A DNA stretch of 16,516 nucleotides from an uncultured Oscillospiraceae bacterium (GCA_934621665.1 CAKTUT010000016.1:1-16516), one strand, 5' to 3'. Counted from the first letter of the stretch, positions 7,445 to 15,268 are shown. Numbers and translations are program-made. The notes: generated from the letters alone by a model not told the origin.

Positions 7445-8404
7445 TTATAAACCAAGTCTGACGCGCGGATCGAGCCATGCACTGATCAGATCCAGCAAAA
7501 ATGATGCGACCAGAACGGACGCTGCAATTGTTAACGCAAGGATCATAATCACCGTATAGTCGCCCGAAACAACCGCGGACGTCATTTTTGAGCCGATGCC
7601 TGGCCAGCTGAAAACGCTTTCAATGACGACAGATCCGCTGAACAGCATGGAAATGCGGAATACCAGCACAACCAACACCGGACGCATGGCGTTCCGGAAG
7701 CCGTGCTTGAGATAAACTTTCCACTCGGGAATGCCTTTGCTGCGCGCCATCTTGATAAAATCCGAATTCATCACGTCCAGCATGGAGTTGCGCGCGTAGC
7801 GCATGACAATGGAGCACATGGAGATGGTAATGGCAAAGCATGGGAGAATCATATGCCGCAGGCCATCCACAAAATGATTGGATGCATCTGCGGAATAACG
7901 ACCTGTGGCCGGAAGCCAGCCAAGCTTGATCGAAAAAATCGTCAACAGAACAAGTCCAATCAAAAACTGCGGCATTGCCTGACCCAATACGGCGAGGAAA
8001 CGGCCGACGTAGTCAATGATGCCGTTTTGCTTGATTGCGGAGACAATACCGATTGTAATACCAAGAATCGCGGCCAGAAGCAGCGATACAGACGACAGCA
8101 GCAGTGTAGCCGGCAGGAAGTTCTGGATGATACTGGCGATTGACGAACCGGAAACAATCGAAGTGCCAAAGTTTCCATGAAGCAGCTGACCAAGCCAGCG
8201 AAAATACTGGATATGGATCGGGTCGTTCAGACCGTACTTTTCACGCAGCGCCTCAAGCAGCGCCGGGTTTGCCGCCATGTCTGGCGTGACAAGATAGTTG
8301 ACCGGGTCTGCGCCGGTCAGTTTGATGCCGCAGAAAATCAGCGCACTGATGATCAGCAGCATCGGGATCATCATGAGTAGTTTTTTTAAAGTATATTTCA
8401 GCAT
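7445..8404 (-). CDS. oligopeptide-type ABC transporter permease (DppB/OppB-like)
   Basis: The 319-residue inner-membrane permease starts with MLKYTLKKLLMMIPMLLIIS, the usual DppB N-terminal helix. Next come the extracytoplasmic LREKYGLNDPIHIQYFRWL (53-71) and GNFGTSI (78-83), then a core of hydrophobic helices. The EAA coupling loop is present as DFIKMARSKGIPEWKVYLKHGFRNAMRP (215-242). The C-terminus has VIESVFSWPGIG and ends SAWLDPRVRLGL, as expected. Length is normal for the family. AAAGAGG stands 7 bases before the ATG. A hairpin with a T-run lies between it and the binding protein gene, so the permease may be expressed below the binding protein. Confidence 0.94.
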   Translation of the reverse strand: MLKYTLKKLLMMIPMLLIISALIFCGIKLTGADPVNYLVTPDMAANPALLEALREKYGLNDPIHIQYFRWLGQLLHGNFGTSIVSGSSIASIIQNFLPATLLLSSVSLLLAAILGITIGIVSAIKQNGIIDYVGRFLAVLGQAMPQFLIGLVLLTIFSIKLGWLPATGRYSADASNHFVDGLRHMILPCFAITISMCSIVMRYARNSMLDVMNSDFIKMARSKGIPEWKVYLKHGFRNAMRPVLVVLVFRISMLFSGSVVIESVFSWPGIGSKMTSAVVSGDYTVIMILALTIAASVLVASFLLDLISAWLDPRVRLGL

Positions 8405-8432
8405 ATGGTAGCCTCTTTCTGCGGCTGTTCTG

Positions 8433-8464
8433 CAAAAGAGAGGCAGAGGATGTTCCCCTGCCTC
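8433..8464 (-). terminator. intra-operon hairpin, possible partial terminator
   Basis: On the minus strand GAGGCAG pairs with CTGCCTC (8440-8446 with 8458-8464), with two more G-C pairs beyond one mismatch. The stem is followed by CTCTTTTGC. It stands 27 bp after the binding protein stop and 29 bp before the permease start. Such elements commonly lower permease expression relative to the binding protein. The T-run is short, so read-through is expected. Confidence 0.55.
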
Positions 8465-8490
8465 CCCAAGGTTCAGCTTTTGACAAAAAG

Positions 8491-10158
8491 TTATTTAATA
8501 TACCACGACGCAAACTCCATGTCCACGCGATGGCCCGGGCAGCCGAGATCCGTGACGGATTCAGGAATTGCAACGCGGCTGGTGTTCACATAGTTCATAT
8601 AGCCGATGGTGACCAGCGGCACCTTATAGATCTTTTCCATTTCCAGCTTCTGCAGCGCCTGCTTGGCGGCAGTTACATCCTCGGGCTTGCTGGCGGACAT
8701 CAGCGCAGCGATCGGCGCATCAAAGTCGGTATCGCCGCCATAGATGTTTTTGAACGTTTCGCTGGTGGAGGCAAACTCGGAATAGTAAACGTCCAGCGGG
8801 CCGGTACCCTTAAAGCCGATGTCGTAATTGCGGGTTGTGAACAGATCCGTCGTACCATCCTCGGACAGCGTGGATTCGACCTTCATGCCGATGGATTCCA
8901 GATAGTAGATAACGGCCTGAATCAGGTTCTTGGTGGTATCGTCCTTGTTATAATAAAGGATACGCAGCGTGTAATCCCAATCCCATCCAGCCTCATCCAG
9001 CAGAGCCTTTGCCTGTTCGGGATCATAGCCCAGACCGTCGCCGCTGTTGTCGGGGTCGCTGATGGGAACGCCGGAGGTCTGTGCGGTGGCAGCGCCCTTG
9101 TACAGCTCAGCCAGCGCGTTCTGGTCAATTGCCAGAGCAATCGCCTTGCGGACATTCACATCCTGCATGGCGGGGTTTTCATTGCCGTCCGCGCCGCAGA
9201 TGTTGAAGACGAAATAACGGTAGAACAGGTATTCGTTGTAATAACCGGTCAGATTCGGATCGGCGTTTGCCACATCCAGATCACTTGCCGAGTTAAAGAA
9301 TGCATAATCCGATGCGCCTGTCGTCACAGCAGTCAGCGCGCTGTCGGTGAAGTTAACAACGACCTTTTCGATCTTGGGCGCTGTTCCGGTGTAGTATTCA
9401 TTGAGAACCATCGTGTAATAGCTGCCAACAACCATTTCGCCGAACTTATAATAGCCGCTGGTAACAGGCGCCGACCAGAAGTCGCACTGATAAAGCTCCA
9501 GAGGATCCTGATCCTCAAGGCAGTGCTTCGGCAGGAAAGAGAAGTTTGCAAGATTCTTCAGGAAGTAAGCGTAGGGAGCGGTCAGCGTAAATGTAATGGT
9601 GTTGCCATCAACGGCAATGCCGGAGATGTGGTCGGCCGTGCCCTCAGTAAATTCCTGCGCGCCCTCGATGTAGCCGAAGCAGGAGGTAAAGGCAGAGGCA
9701 ACCTGTGCGGCTTTCAGCGCAGTTTCGACGTTCCAGACAATATCGTCTGCCGTCAGCGCCTCGCCATCGGACCACTTCAGACCATCCTGCAGGACGAACG
9801 TATAGGTCATGCCATCGTCGGAGATGGTATAGCTTTCTGCCATGTCCGCCTCCCACGCTGTTTCAGTGGGGTTGGCAATCACCAGACTGCGATACATCAG
9901 GATGCACGGCAGGCGGAGGTTGTACCAGGGGAACTCCACCTTTTCGTTGCCGGCGTCCGCGTACAGATAAAGGGTCTGCGCGGCGTCAGCTGCCTGTTCG
10001 GGAGCGTCGGAGGAATCAGTTTCCTGCTGCTGGGTTTGCGCGGCGTCCGTGTCTGCCGGCGCGGCCGGAGTATCCGACGCTGCGGGAGCAGACGATGTGC
10101 ACGCAACCATACTCAGAACCAGAGCGAGTGCAAGAAGCAATGGAATGATCTTTTTCAT
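8491..10158 (-). CDS. ABC transporter substrate-binding lipoprotein, family 5 (oligopeptide type)
   Basis: The 555-residue protein has a lipoprotein signal peptide, MKKIIPLLLALALVLSMVAC, with C20 as the lipidated residue. A flexible Ala/Asp/Gln/Thr-rich linker (about 21-57) precedes the family 5 solute-binding fold: ADMAESYTISDDGMTYTFVLQDGLKWSDGEALTADD in the first lobe, later VNVRKAIALAIDQNALAELY and AKALLDEAGWDWD. The start at 10158 is chosen because AAAGGAAG stands 7 bases before it; the ATG six codons upstream has the site too close. It has its own promoter region with two palindromes. In SatA of Haemophilus ducreyi and the SiaEFGI system of Corynebacterium glutamicum, oligopeptide-type transporters carry sialic acid. 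With nan genes in the same operon, that role is likely here. A sialylated or fucosylated oligosaccharide, or a peptide, cannot be excluded. Confidence 0.92.
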   Translation of the reverse strand: MKKIIPLLLALALVLSMVACTSSAPAASDTPAAPADTDAAQTQQQETDSSDAPEQAADAAQTLYLYADAGNEKVEFPWYNLRLPCILMYRSLVIANPTETAWEADMAESYTISDDGMTYTFVLQDGLKWSDGEALTADDIVWNVETALKAAQVASAFTSCFGYIEGAQEFTEGTADHISGIAVDGNTITFTLTAPYAYFLKNLANFSFLPKHCLEDQDPLELYQCDFWSAPVTSGYYKFGEMVVGSYYTMVLNEYYTGTAPKIEKVVVNFTDSALTAVTTGASDYAFFNSASDLDVANADPNLTGYYNEYLFYRYFVFNICGADGNENPAMQDVNVRKAIALAIDQNALAELYKGAATAQTSGVPISDPDNSGDGLGYDPEQAKALLDEAGWDWDYTLRILYYNKDDTTKNLIQAVIYYLESIGMKVESTLSEDGTTDLFTTRNYDIGFKGTGPLDVYYSEFASTSETFKNIYGGDTDFDAPIAALMSASKPEDVTAAKQALQKLEMEKIYKVPLVTIGYMNYVNTSRVAIPESVTDLGCPGHRVDMEFASWYIK

Positions 10159-10201
10159 GTTTCGTCTTCCTTTCATATCCTTTGAAGTGAAATTTTGCTG
10201 T

Positions 10202-10260
10202 GTAAAATATTTTCTTCTAATTTGTTTATGAAAAATATTTTCACTGCACTTTCATTGTAA
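10202..10260 (-). promoter_or_regulatory. promoter region of the transporter operon with two RpiR-type operator candidates
   Basis: TGAAAAATATTTTCA (10229-10243) is a 15-bp palindrome, and GTAAAATATTTTC (10202-10214) is a near copy of its core, 27-28 bp downstream in the direction of transcription. Both resemble GAAAATAATTTTC in front of the regulator gene. Two possible sigma-A promoters fit: TTACAA (10255-10260), 17 bp, TATTTT (10232-10237), or TTCATA (10227-10232), 17 bp, TATTTT (10204-10209). In either case the palindrome covers the -10 box, a simple repression layout. Which -35 is used is uncertain. Confidence 0.6.
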
Positions 10261-10351
10261 CTGCTTTTCATGGATTTGTATATTCATTTTCTCTACAAAA
10301 ACGCCGCGTGTTTTTTGTGTTTTTTGCGCAATTGTTTCTGGCTTCTGGCAC

Positions 10352-10386
10352 AAAAAGCCGGCTGAAGCCCATTTGGGCTTCAGCCG
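10352..10386 (-). terminator. rho-independent terminator after the epimerase gene
   Basis: CGGCTGAAGCCCA pairs perfectly with TGGGCTTCAGCCG (10374-10386 with 10359-10371), and on the minus strand the stem is followed by GCTTTTTGTG. It lies 18 bp after the epimerase stop, so the regulator-epimerase unit ends here and the transporter operon must start separately. Confidence 0.88.
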
Positions 10387-10403
10387 ACAATATTGCTGCG
10401 TAT

Positions 10404-11627
10404 TTAGCACGTCTGACGCGCCAGAAGCTCACCAAGCATACTGTCCACCATGCACAGCATTCGCGGCAGGTGGAACGGACCTTTGAAAGTGCTGCCCTTT
10501 GTCGGCGGCTCTGTCGGCAGACCGTCCCGGCGCAGATACCCATACCATTCGCCATAGGTGCGATCACTGAAGTGCTGCTTGCAGTAGGCGAGCGCTGTGT
10601 TGAACCAGTCGAGGTAGGACTCTTTACCGGTATCACGGTACGCCATCAGGGAGGCAATCAGAATTTCATCATGCGGCCACCAGAGCTTCATATCGTGCTC
10701 ATATGCCTCCGGCGGATTGCCGAGACAGTCAATGAAGTACAGCAGGCCGCCATATTGCTGATCCCAGCCGGCGTTGATTGCGTTGTTAAAGATGCTTTCC
10801 GCCGCAGCGTGGAGCTCCGCGCCCCTGCTGCCGCCGAGGTGATTTGCGTATTCCATCAAAAACCAGCTGCATTCAATGTCATGCCCCGGGTTGACAATAC
10901 GTCCCTCTGTTACATCGTCCCAAAATTCGCCGTTTAGGCCTACGTTCTCCAGCGTACATTTCAGCTCCGGCTTGACGTGATATTGCAGAATCTGCTGGAC
11001 GCATTCTGCCGCGTGACGGTCATATTCTTCCGTATTTGCGGGATCAACGCGGCGCAGAACACTGGTAATGTTCAGAAAAATCATTGGATTTGCAAGGGTA
11101 CGGCCACAGCGCGTCTCCGGAATACCTTTTGGACCAAGTCCGGTAGGATCCTGAATCAGGCCGTTATTCAGCTTATAAATCAGATGGTATGCGCTGCGTG
11201 CGCGATTGAGGCAGTCTGCGTCGCCGGTTACGCCATAGTATTCCGCGTTTGCAATTGCGTAAAAGCCCTCAGAGAAGCAGTAACGGCGCTGCCGCAGGGG
11301 ACGGCCGTCTGCCGTAACCTGAAAATACATACGGTTGCCTGCGGCGCGGTTTATGCAGCATCGCTCCATGAAATCCAGACAGCTTTTGGATGCCTGAAGC
11401 CATTCCTGTCGGACGCCATACTGCCGGCAGAGGTATGCAAAGATCCAGCCGCAGCGCCCCTGCATCCAAACGCTTTTATCCGTCGAATAGATCCGTCCGG
11501 TCCGGTCAAGGCAGGTATATACGCCGCCATGCTCCGCATCCATGCCATGCTTCAGCCAGAAATCAATGCAGATCCTCAGCTCCTCCTGAATCCAGCTTCT
11601 TGTTTGTAAAAGTTGTGTTTGATCCAT
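10404..11627 (-). CDS. N-acylglucosamine 2-epimerase (AGE/RenBP family)
   Basis: The 407-residue (alpha/alpha)6-barrel protein would interconvert N-acetylmannosamine and N-acetylglucosamine, the step after sialic acid lyase. Family signatures: MQGRCGWIFAYL (55-66, R58), GHDIECSWFLMEYA (248-261, with H249 and E252 as catalytic pair), KLWWPHDEIL (314-323), YGEWYGYLRRDG (358-369) and KGPFHLPRML (382-391, H386). These correspond to the Arg, His, Glu and His of known N-acylglucosamine 2-epimerases. Length is typical. The start MDQTQLL is chosen for GGAGG 9 bases upstream; a longer frame would overlap the regulator's stop. It lies 23 bp after the regulator gene, in one transcript, and is followed by a strong terminator. 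It acts on free sugars, unlike NanE, which needs the 6-phosphate. Another AGE-family sugar epimerase activity is possible. Confidence 0.9.
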   Translation of the reverse strand: MDQTQLLQTRSWIQEELRICIDFWLKHGMDAEHGGVYTCLDRTGRIYSTDKSVWMQGRCGWIFAYLCRQYGVRQEWLQASKSCLDFMERCCINRAAGNRMYFQVTADGRPLRQRRYCFSEGFYAIANAEYYGVTGDADCLNRARSAYHLIYKLNNGLIQDPTGLGPKGIPETRCGRTLANPMIFLNITSVLRRVDPANTEEYDRHAAECVQQILQYHVKPELKCTLENVGLNGEFWDDVTEGRIVNPGHDIECSWFLMEYANHLGGSRGAELHAAAESIFNNAINAGWDQQYGGLLYFIDCLGNPPEAYEHDMKLWWPHDEILIASLMAYRDTGKESYLDWFNTALAYCKQHFSDRTYGEWYGYLRRDGLPTEPPTKGSTFKGPFHLPRMLCMVDSMLGELLARQTC

Positions 11628-11650
11628 ACTATTTTTCCTCCAAACGGTTA

Positions 11651-12514
11651 TCACAGATGCAGCTTTGCAAGCGCTTCTGCAACATTTTCACGATATTCCT
11701 TTGCCCTTTCCGCATTGCACAGGCAGACTTCATTAAACAGGATATCCGCGACAAAAAGCTGTACCATCTTTGCAACCGTAGAGCCGATTTGCAGCGGACC
11801 TTCATTCGAACCGCACTGCAAAATGATATCCGCACATCTTGCGCCCGGAGATTTCAGAAAGCGCGTAACCAGAATGGTTTTTACCTGCCGTTCTCTGGCC
11901 AGCGCAAGCAGATCGGCCGTGTCGCGAGTAGCGCCGGAATAGGAAAACAGCAGCAGCACATCTCGCGGGCTTGCGGTTGACAAAACAATGGTCTGCAAAT
12001 GTGTATCTTCCTGAAAAATGTAATTTGGGAATGAGGTAGAAAACAGATGCCAGACCTCCTCGGCGATTATCATGGAGCCGCCCTGCCCCATACAGAACAC
12101 ACGATCCGCATGGCTGAGCGCATCTGCCGCTTTTCGGTAGCACTCAGAGTCAATCAGCTCACTGGTTTGCTTGATTGCGGCGGTTTCGGCCTGCATGATT
12201 TTAAACGCCATATCCTTGATGGTGTCGTTCGGATTGAAATTACCGGAGAAGAACATCTGGTCACTGTCATTGGACTCTGATGCTGCCGAGGTTGCAACAA
12301 GCAGGCGGAACGCGTTATAGCTGGGCAGATTCAGCTTGCGGCAAAATCGGGAGATCGTCGCGTCGCCAACACCGCAGGCCTCAGCCAGATCGGAAATGGA
12401 CAGGTACTGTACTTCCTCCTGGTGCGACAGGATGTAATTTGTGATTTTCTTTTCTGACGCGGTAAATTGATAATAACAATCGCTGATGTCTGTGAAAATG
12501 CTTGGCTTGCTCAT
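11651..12514 (-). CDS. MurR/RpiR family transcriptional regulator, probable NanR
   Basis: The 287-residue protein has an N-terminal RpiR helix-turn-helix domain (about 5-75; LSISDLAEACGVGDATISRFCRKLNLPSYNAFR at 38-70) and a C-terminal SIS sugar-phosphate domain (about 122-262), with FCMGQGGSMIIAEEV (140-154) and SYSGATRDTADLL (191-203). RpiR-type NanR proteins control sialic acid genes in several Gram-positives and vibrios. Here the regulator is first in the locus, 23 bp before the epimerase, so it probably controls itself and the transporter operon through GAAAAT/ATTTTC palindromes. The start at MSKPSIF has GGGAG 8 bases upstream; the open frame continues 48 codons further but crosses the promoter. 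The effector (Neu5Ac, ManNAc or a phosphate) cannot be told from sequence. Confidence 0.9.
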   Translation of the reverse strand: MSKPSIFTDISDCYYQFTASEKKITNYILSHQEEVQYLSISDLAEACGVGDATISRFCRKLNLPSYNAFRLLVATSAASESNDSDQMFFSGNFNPNDTIKDMAFKIMQAETAAIKQTSELIDSECYRKAADALSHADRVFCMGQGGSMIIAEEVWHLFSTSFPNYIFQEDTHLQTIVLSTASPRDVLLLFSYSGATRDTADLLALARERQVKTILVTRFLKSPGARCADIILQCGSNEGPLQIGSTVAKMVQLFVADILFNEVCLCNAERAKEYRENVAEALAKLHL

Positions 12515-12566
12515 AACTTCAGCTCCCAATCGTATCCAGAATCTGCTATGGAATAAGGTTTTTCTT

Positions 12567-12595
12567 AATATAGCATGAATGAAAATTATTTTCAA
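12567..12595 (-). promoter_or_regulatory. sigma-A promoter of rpiR-epimerase with overlapping palindromic operator
   Basis: TTGAAA (12590-12595), a 17-bp spacer and TATATT (12567-12572) make a near-consensus promoter about 50 bp before the rpiR start. The perfect palindrome GAAAATAATTTTC (12581-12593) covers part of the -35 box and the spacer, and is shared in pattern with the two sites in front of the binding protein gene. Autoregulation is the simple reading. The rest of 12515-12686 shows no gene. Confidence 0.75.
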
Positions 12596-12686
12596 GAGCA
12601 GTCTGCACGATTCCACACATACGCGGAAAGAATCGCTGTGCCGCTGACTTTGCTTCATGCAGCATCAGATAATCAGACAAGATCAT

Positions 12687-12726
12687 GCAAAGAAAACCCG
12701 GCTGGTGCTTGACGCACCGGCCGGGT
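12687..12726 (-). terminator. rho-independent terminator after ricT
   Basis: ACCCGGCCGGTGC pairs with GCACCAGCCGGGT (12714-12726 with 12696-12708, one G-T wobble) around a GTCAA loop. It is followed on the minus strand by TTTCTTTGC. It separates the holB-ricT operon from the sialic acid locus. Confidence 0.87.
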
Positions 12727-12787
12727 ATCCCCCGCCAACGCTGCTACCCCTGTCAGAGGGCAGTAATGGCGTGGCTTTTCTTTCTTC

Positions 12788-14269
12788 TCAGGTGTTCGGC
12801 GCCGCATTTCCACCGTTATTGCCGCCATGACCGCCGTTTGGACGGCGGGAACGATAGCGGCGGCGACGGTTACTGCCGCCTGCCTGCTTCGCTCCCTCAC
12901 CGGGTGCAGCAGGCACGCCGTCTGGGCTCTGCTCCTGCGGCTGCGGCTTTTCTGCGCGCGGCTGCTTTGGCGTTTGCGGGCGGCTTTCCTTTGACTTCTG
13001 CTCCTTGGGTTGGGCAGGCTTCTGTTCGGATGCAGGCTTCTGCACGCCGTCAGACGGCTTCTGGCCGCGGCCCTTGCCGCCGCGGCGGCGGCGTGAACGC
13101 GAACGCTGCACATCGGCGCGCGCTTCCACGTTTTCAGCAGACTCAGAAGTCTCCTCGCGCACCGGCTGCGGCTCGATCCAGCTCTGGTCGGCAAATGCAC
13201 CGGAGAAGATCAGCTCCGGGAGCTCCTCAACCTCTTTCTCCTTATCCTGTACGGGTCTGGGGCGGGAAGAGATGGGCGCGAGATCCTTTGGGATGGGCGG
13301 GTCGTTTTTGCGCGCCTTGCCGCTGCGCAGCACGCAGATATCGCAGTTTTTATAGCAGCCGATGTTCTCCGGATGATCTTCCATCCGCACCTTGACACTC
13401 TGGCGCAGCAGATTGACCTCGGTCACTGTGCCGCGTCCGTCGGGCGTATCCACAAACGATTCGTTCTTTGGTGCGGTGCGCAGCAGATCCTCATACGCAT
13501 CCTGCTCATACTTGAGACAGCACATCAGGCGGCCACAGACGCCGGAAATTTTTGTCGGGTTCAGACTCAGGTTCTGCGTCTTTGCCATCTTGATGGACAC
13601 CGGCTGGAAGTCGTCAAGGAACTGCTTGCAGCAGAACGGCCGGCCGCAGACACCAAGACCGCCCACCATCTTTGCCTTGTCGCGCACGCCGATCTGGCGC
13701 AGCTCAATACGCGTGCGGAACACCGATGCCAGATCTTTGACCAGCTCGCGGAAGTCTACACGGCCGTCCGCCGTGAAGAAAAACAGGATTTTGCTGCCGT
13801 CAAAGGCGCATTCCGCCGAGACCAGCTGCATCTCCAGCTTGTGATCGTAAATCTTTTGCAGGCAGACGTCATAGGCGCGCTTTTCCTTTTCCTGATTGTC
13901 GCTGTTGACGCGCTCATCCTGTGCAGTGGCAATGCGCAGCACCTTGCGCAGCGGCGGGACAATCTCCGACGCGGGAACTTCGTGGTTGCCGCATGTGCAG
14001 TATCCAAACTCCACGCCGCGCGATGTGTCCATTACCACGTGGTCGCCCGCGCGCAGCGTCAACTCGCCCGGGTCAAAATAATAGGTTTTTTCATTGTTGC
14101 GGAAGCGGATATCCGCCACCGCAACTGTCGCCATTACAGGCTGCGGCGCACATTCCGCCGCATCGCTTTCCGGTTTCGGCTGCGCGTCTGGCTGCTGCAT
14201 CAGCTCATCCTGCGCGGCGAGGCTTTCTGCCGGGATTTGCTCCTCCGGCAGCTTGGTGTATTCATCCAT
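12788..14269 (-). CDS. ricT: RicT/YaaT (PSP1 domain protein) with long basic C-terminal tail
   Basis: The 493-residue protein contains the PSP1/YaaT core (about 46-330). The core cysteines are VGGLGVCGRPFCCKQFL (202-218; C208, C213, C214) and ISGVCGRLMCCLKYE (241-255; C245, C250, C251), the pattern that binds an Fe-S cluster in RicT. In Bacillus, RicT with RicA and RicF modulates RNase Y and sporulation phosphorelay output. B. subtilis RicT is about 275 residues. Here there are about 45 extra N-terminal residues and about 165 C-terminal ones. The tail is low-complexity Pro/Lys/Gln with two Arg/Gly clusters (389-403 and 468-488). A further CYKNCDIC motif lies at 305-312. The start MDEYTK has AGGAGA upstream. 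It follows holB by 48 bp in the conserved holB-yaaT order and ends at a terminator. Confidence 0.93.
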   Translation of the reverse strand: MDEYTKLPEEQIPAESLAAQDELMQQPDAQPKPESDAAECAPQPVMATVAVADIRFRNNEKTYYFDPGELTLRAGDHVVMDTSRGVEFGYCTCGNHEVPASEIVPPLRKVLRIATAQDERVNSDNQEKEKRAYDVCLQKIYDHKLEMQLVSAECAFDGSKILFFFTADGRVDFRELVKDLASVFRTRIELRQIGVRDKAKMVGGLGVCGRPFCCKQFLDDFQPVSIKMAKTQNLSLNPTKISGVCGRLMCCLKYEQDAYEDLLRTAPKNESFVDTPDGRGTVTEVNLLRQSVKVRMEDHPENIGCYKNCDICVLRSGKARKNDPPIPKDLAPISSRPRPVQDKEKEVEELPELIFSGAFADQSWIEPQPVREETSESAENVEARADVQRSRSRRRRGGKGRGQKPSDGVQKPASEQKPAQPKEQKSKESRPQTPKQPRAEKPQPQEQSPDGVPAAPGEGAKQAGGSNRRRRYRSRRPNGGHGGNNGGNAAPNT

Positions 14270-14284
14270 TGGGTATCTCCTGTC

Positions 14285-14300
14285 TGCCGCGTACGCGGCA
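14285..14300. repeat. 16-bp perfect palindrome between holB and ricT
   Basis: TGCCGCGTACGCGGCA is fully self-complementary. It lies 15 bp upstream of the ricT start codon and 17 bp after the holB stop. In RNA it gives a short GC-rich hairpin just ahead of the ricT Shine-Dalgarno. There is no T-run, so it is not a terminator. A processing or stability element, or a protein site, is possible. Confidence 0.4.
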
Positions 14301-14317
14301 CGATATAAAATCAAAAA

Positions 14318-15268
14318 TCAGTGGAGCTGTGTGACAAGCCAGCCGATGACCGACCCCACACCCACATTGACATTTAACTTATCCATCGCCGTCTGCATAT
14401 TCTGCGCCGTGCGCAGAAGCTGCGTACTTGTCCGGCTCTGGCAGATGGCCGCCGCCTCGGCGGATGCTGCGGGCATTCCGCTTTTTGCCGCCAGCGCGTC
14501 GCACAGCAGCGTGCGCCACTCCTGCAAAATTGGAATCAGATCATTGCGCTTCTGCTTTTCCATTGGCAGCAGCACGCGCAAAAGCGCCATGGTGTCGCCA
14601 GAGACATAGGCCGCGGCAAAATCCGCAGTCTGCGGCGCATAGCCGCTTTGCAAAAGCGCAAGCGCCTGTCCCAGAAAGCCGCCCGCGCGCACATATGCCG
14701 ATTCCAGCGCCGACTGTGGCTGCTTCGGCTCACACTGATGCAAAAATGCCAGCGCCATCTCACGTGCAACCGGCGACAGATGCAGCTCCGCGCAGCGGCT
14801 GCGAATGGTGGGAAGCAGCTTTTCGGCGTGATCAGTCAGCAGCAAAAATGCAGCATAGGCCGGCGGCTCTTCCAGAATTTTCAGAAGCGCGTTTTGTGAC
14901 GCTGCGCCCATGTCCTGCGCGCGCGGGATGATATAGATCTTGCGCTTTCCCTCGTTCGGGCGGATAAAAACGTCGGCGCGCGCATCGCGGATGACATCGA
15001 CAGCGACGTTCTTGTGCTCGGTGTCATCCACGGTGATGATATCGGGATGCTGGCCGTCAAAGGCCTTGCGGCAGGCGTGGCACACACCGCACGGCGCATC
15101 GCCCGTGCCGGTGCACTCCATGGCCGCGGCGATGATCCGCGCAAGCGTATGCTTGCCAGAGCCTTTCGGGCCGCAGATCAGATAGCAATGCGAAAAGCGC
15201 CCCTGCGCGCACGCGGCGCTCAGCCGCTGCTTGATTCCGTCGTTGCCGAAAAATCCATCAAATCGCAT
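14318..15268 (-). CDS. holB: DNA polymerase III subunit delta'
   Basis: The 316-residue clamp-loader subunit has an AAA+ fold: FFGNDGIKQRL (6-16), SHCYLICGPKGSGKHTLAR (26-44) with a P-loop at 33-41, a zinc-type cysteine set C52, C60, C63, C66, HPDIITVD (74-81), GKRKIYIIPRAQDM (107-120), NALLKILEEPP (126-136) and the SRC motif IRSRCAELHLSP (155-166). It opens and loads the sliding clamp with the tau/gamma and delta subunits. GAGAGGT precedes the ATG. It starts 121 bp after the terminator that closes the spoVT frame, so it needs its own promoter; TATACT at 15311-15316 is a possible -10 box, but I see no good -35. ricT follows 48 bp downstream. Confidence 0.94.
   Translation of the reverse strand: MRFDGFFGNDGIKQRLSAACAQGRFSHCYLICGPKGSGKHTLARIIAAAMECTGTGDAPCGVCHACRKAFDGQHPDIITVDDTEHKNVAVDVIRDARADVFIRPNEGKRKIYIIPRAQDMGAASQNALLKILEEPPAYAAFLLLTDHAEKLLPTIRSRCAELHLSPVAREMALAFLHQCEPKQPQSALESAYVRAGGFLGQALALLQSGYAPQTADFAAAYVSGDTMALLRVLLPMEKQKRNDLIPILQEWRTLLCDALAAKSGMPAASAEAAAICQSRTSTQLLRTAQNMQTAMDKLNVNVGVGSVIGWLVTQLH

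Noticed and set aside
8530-10185. 551-codon open frame on the plus strand
   Set aside because: It is the exact antisense of the family 5 binding protein gene, has no recognisable domain and no ribosome-binding site; it is open only because of codon bias.
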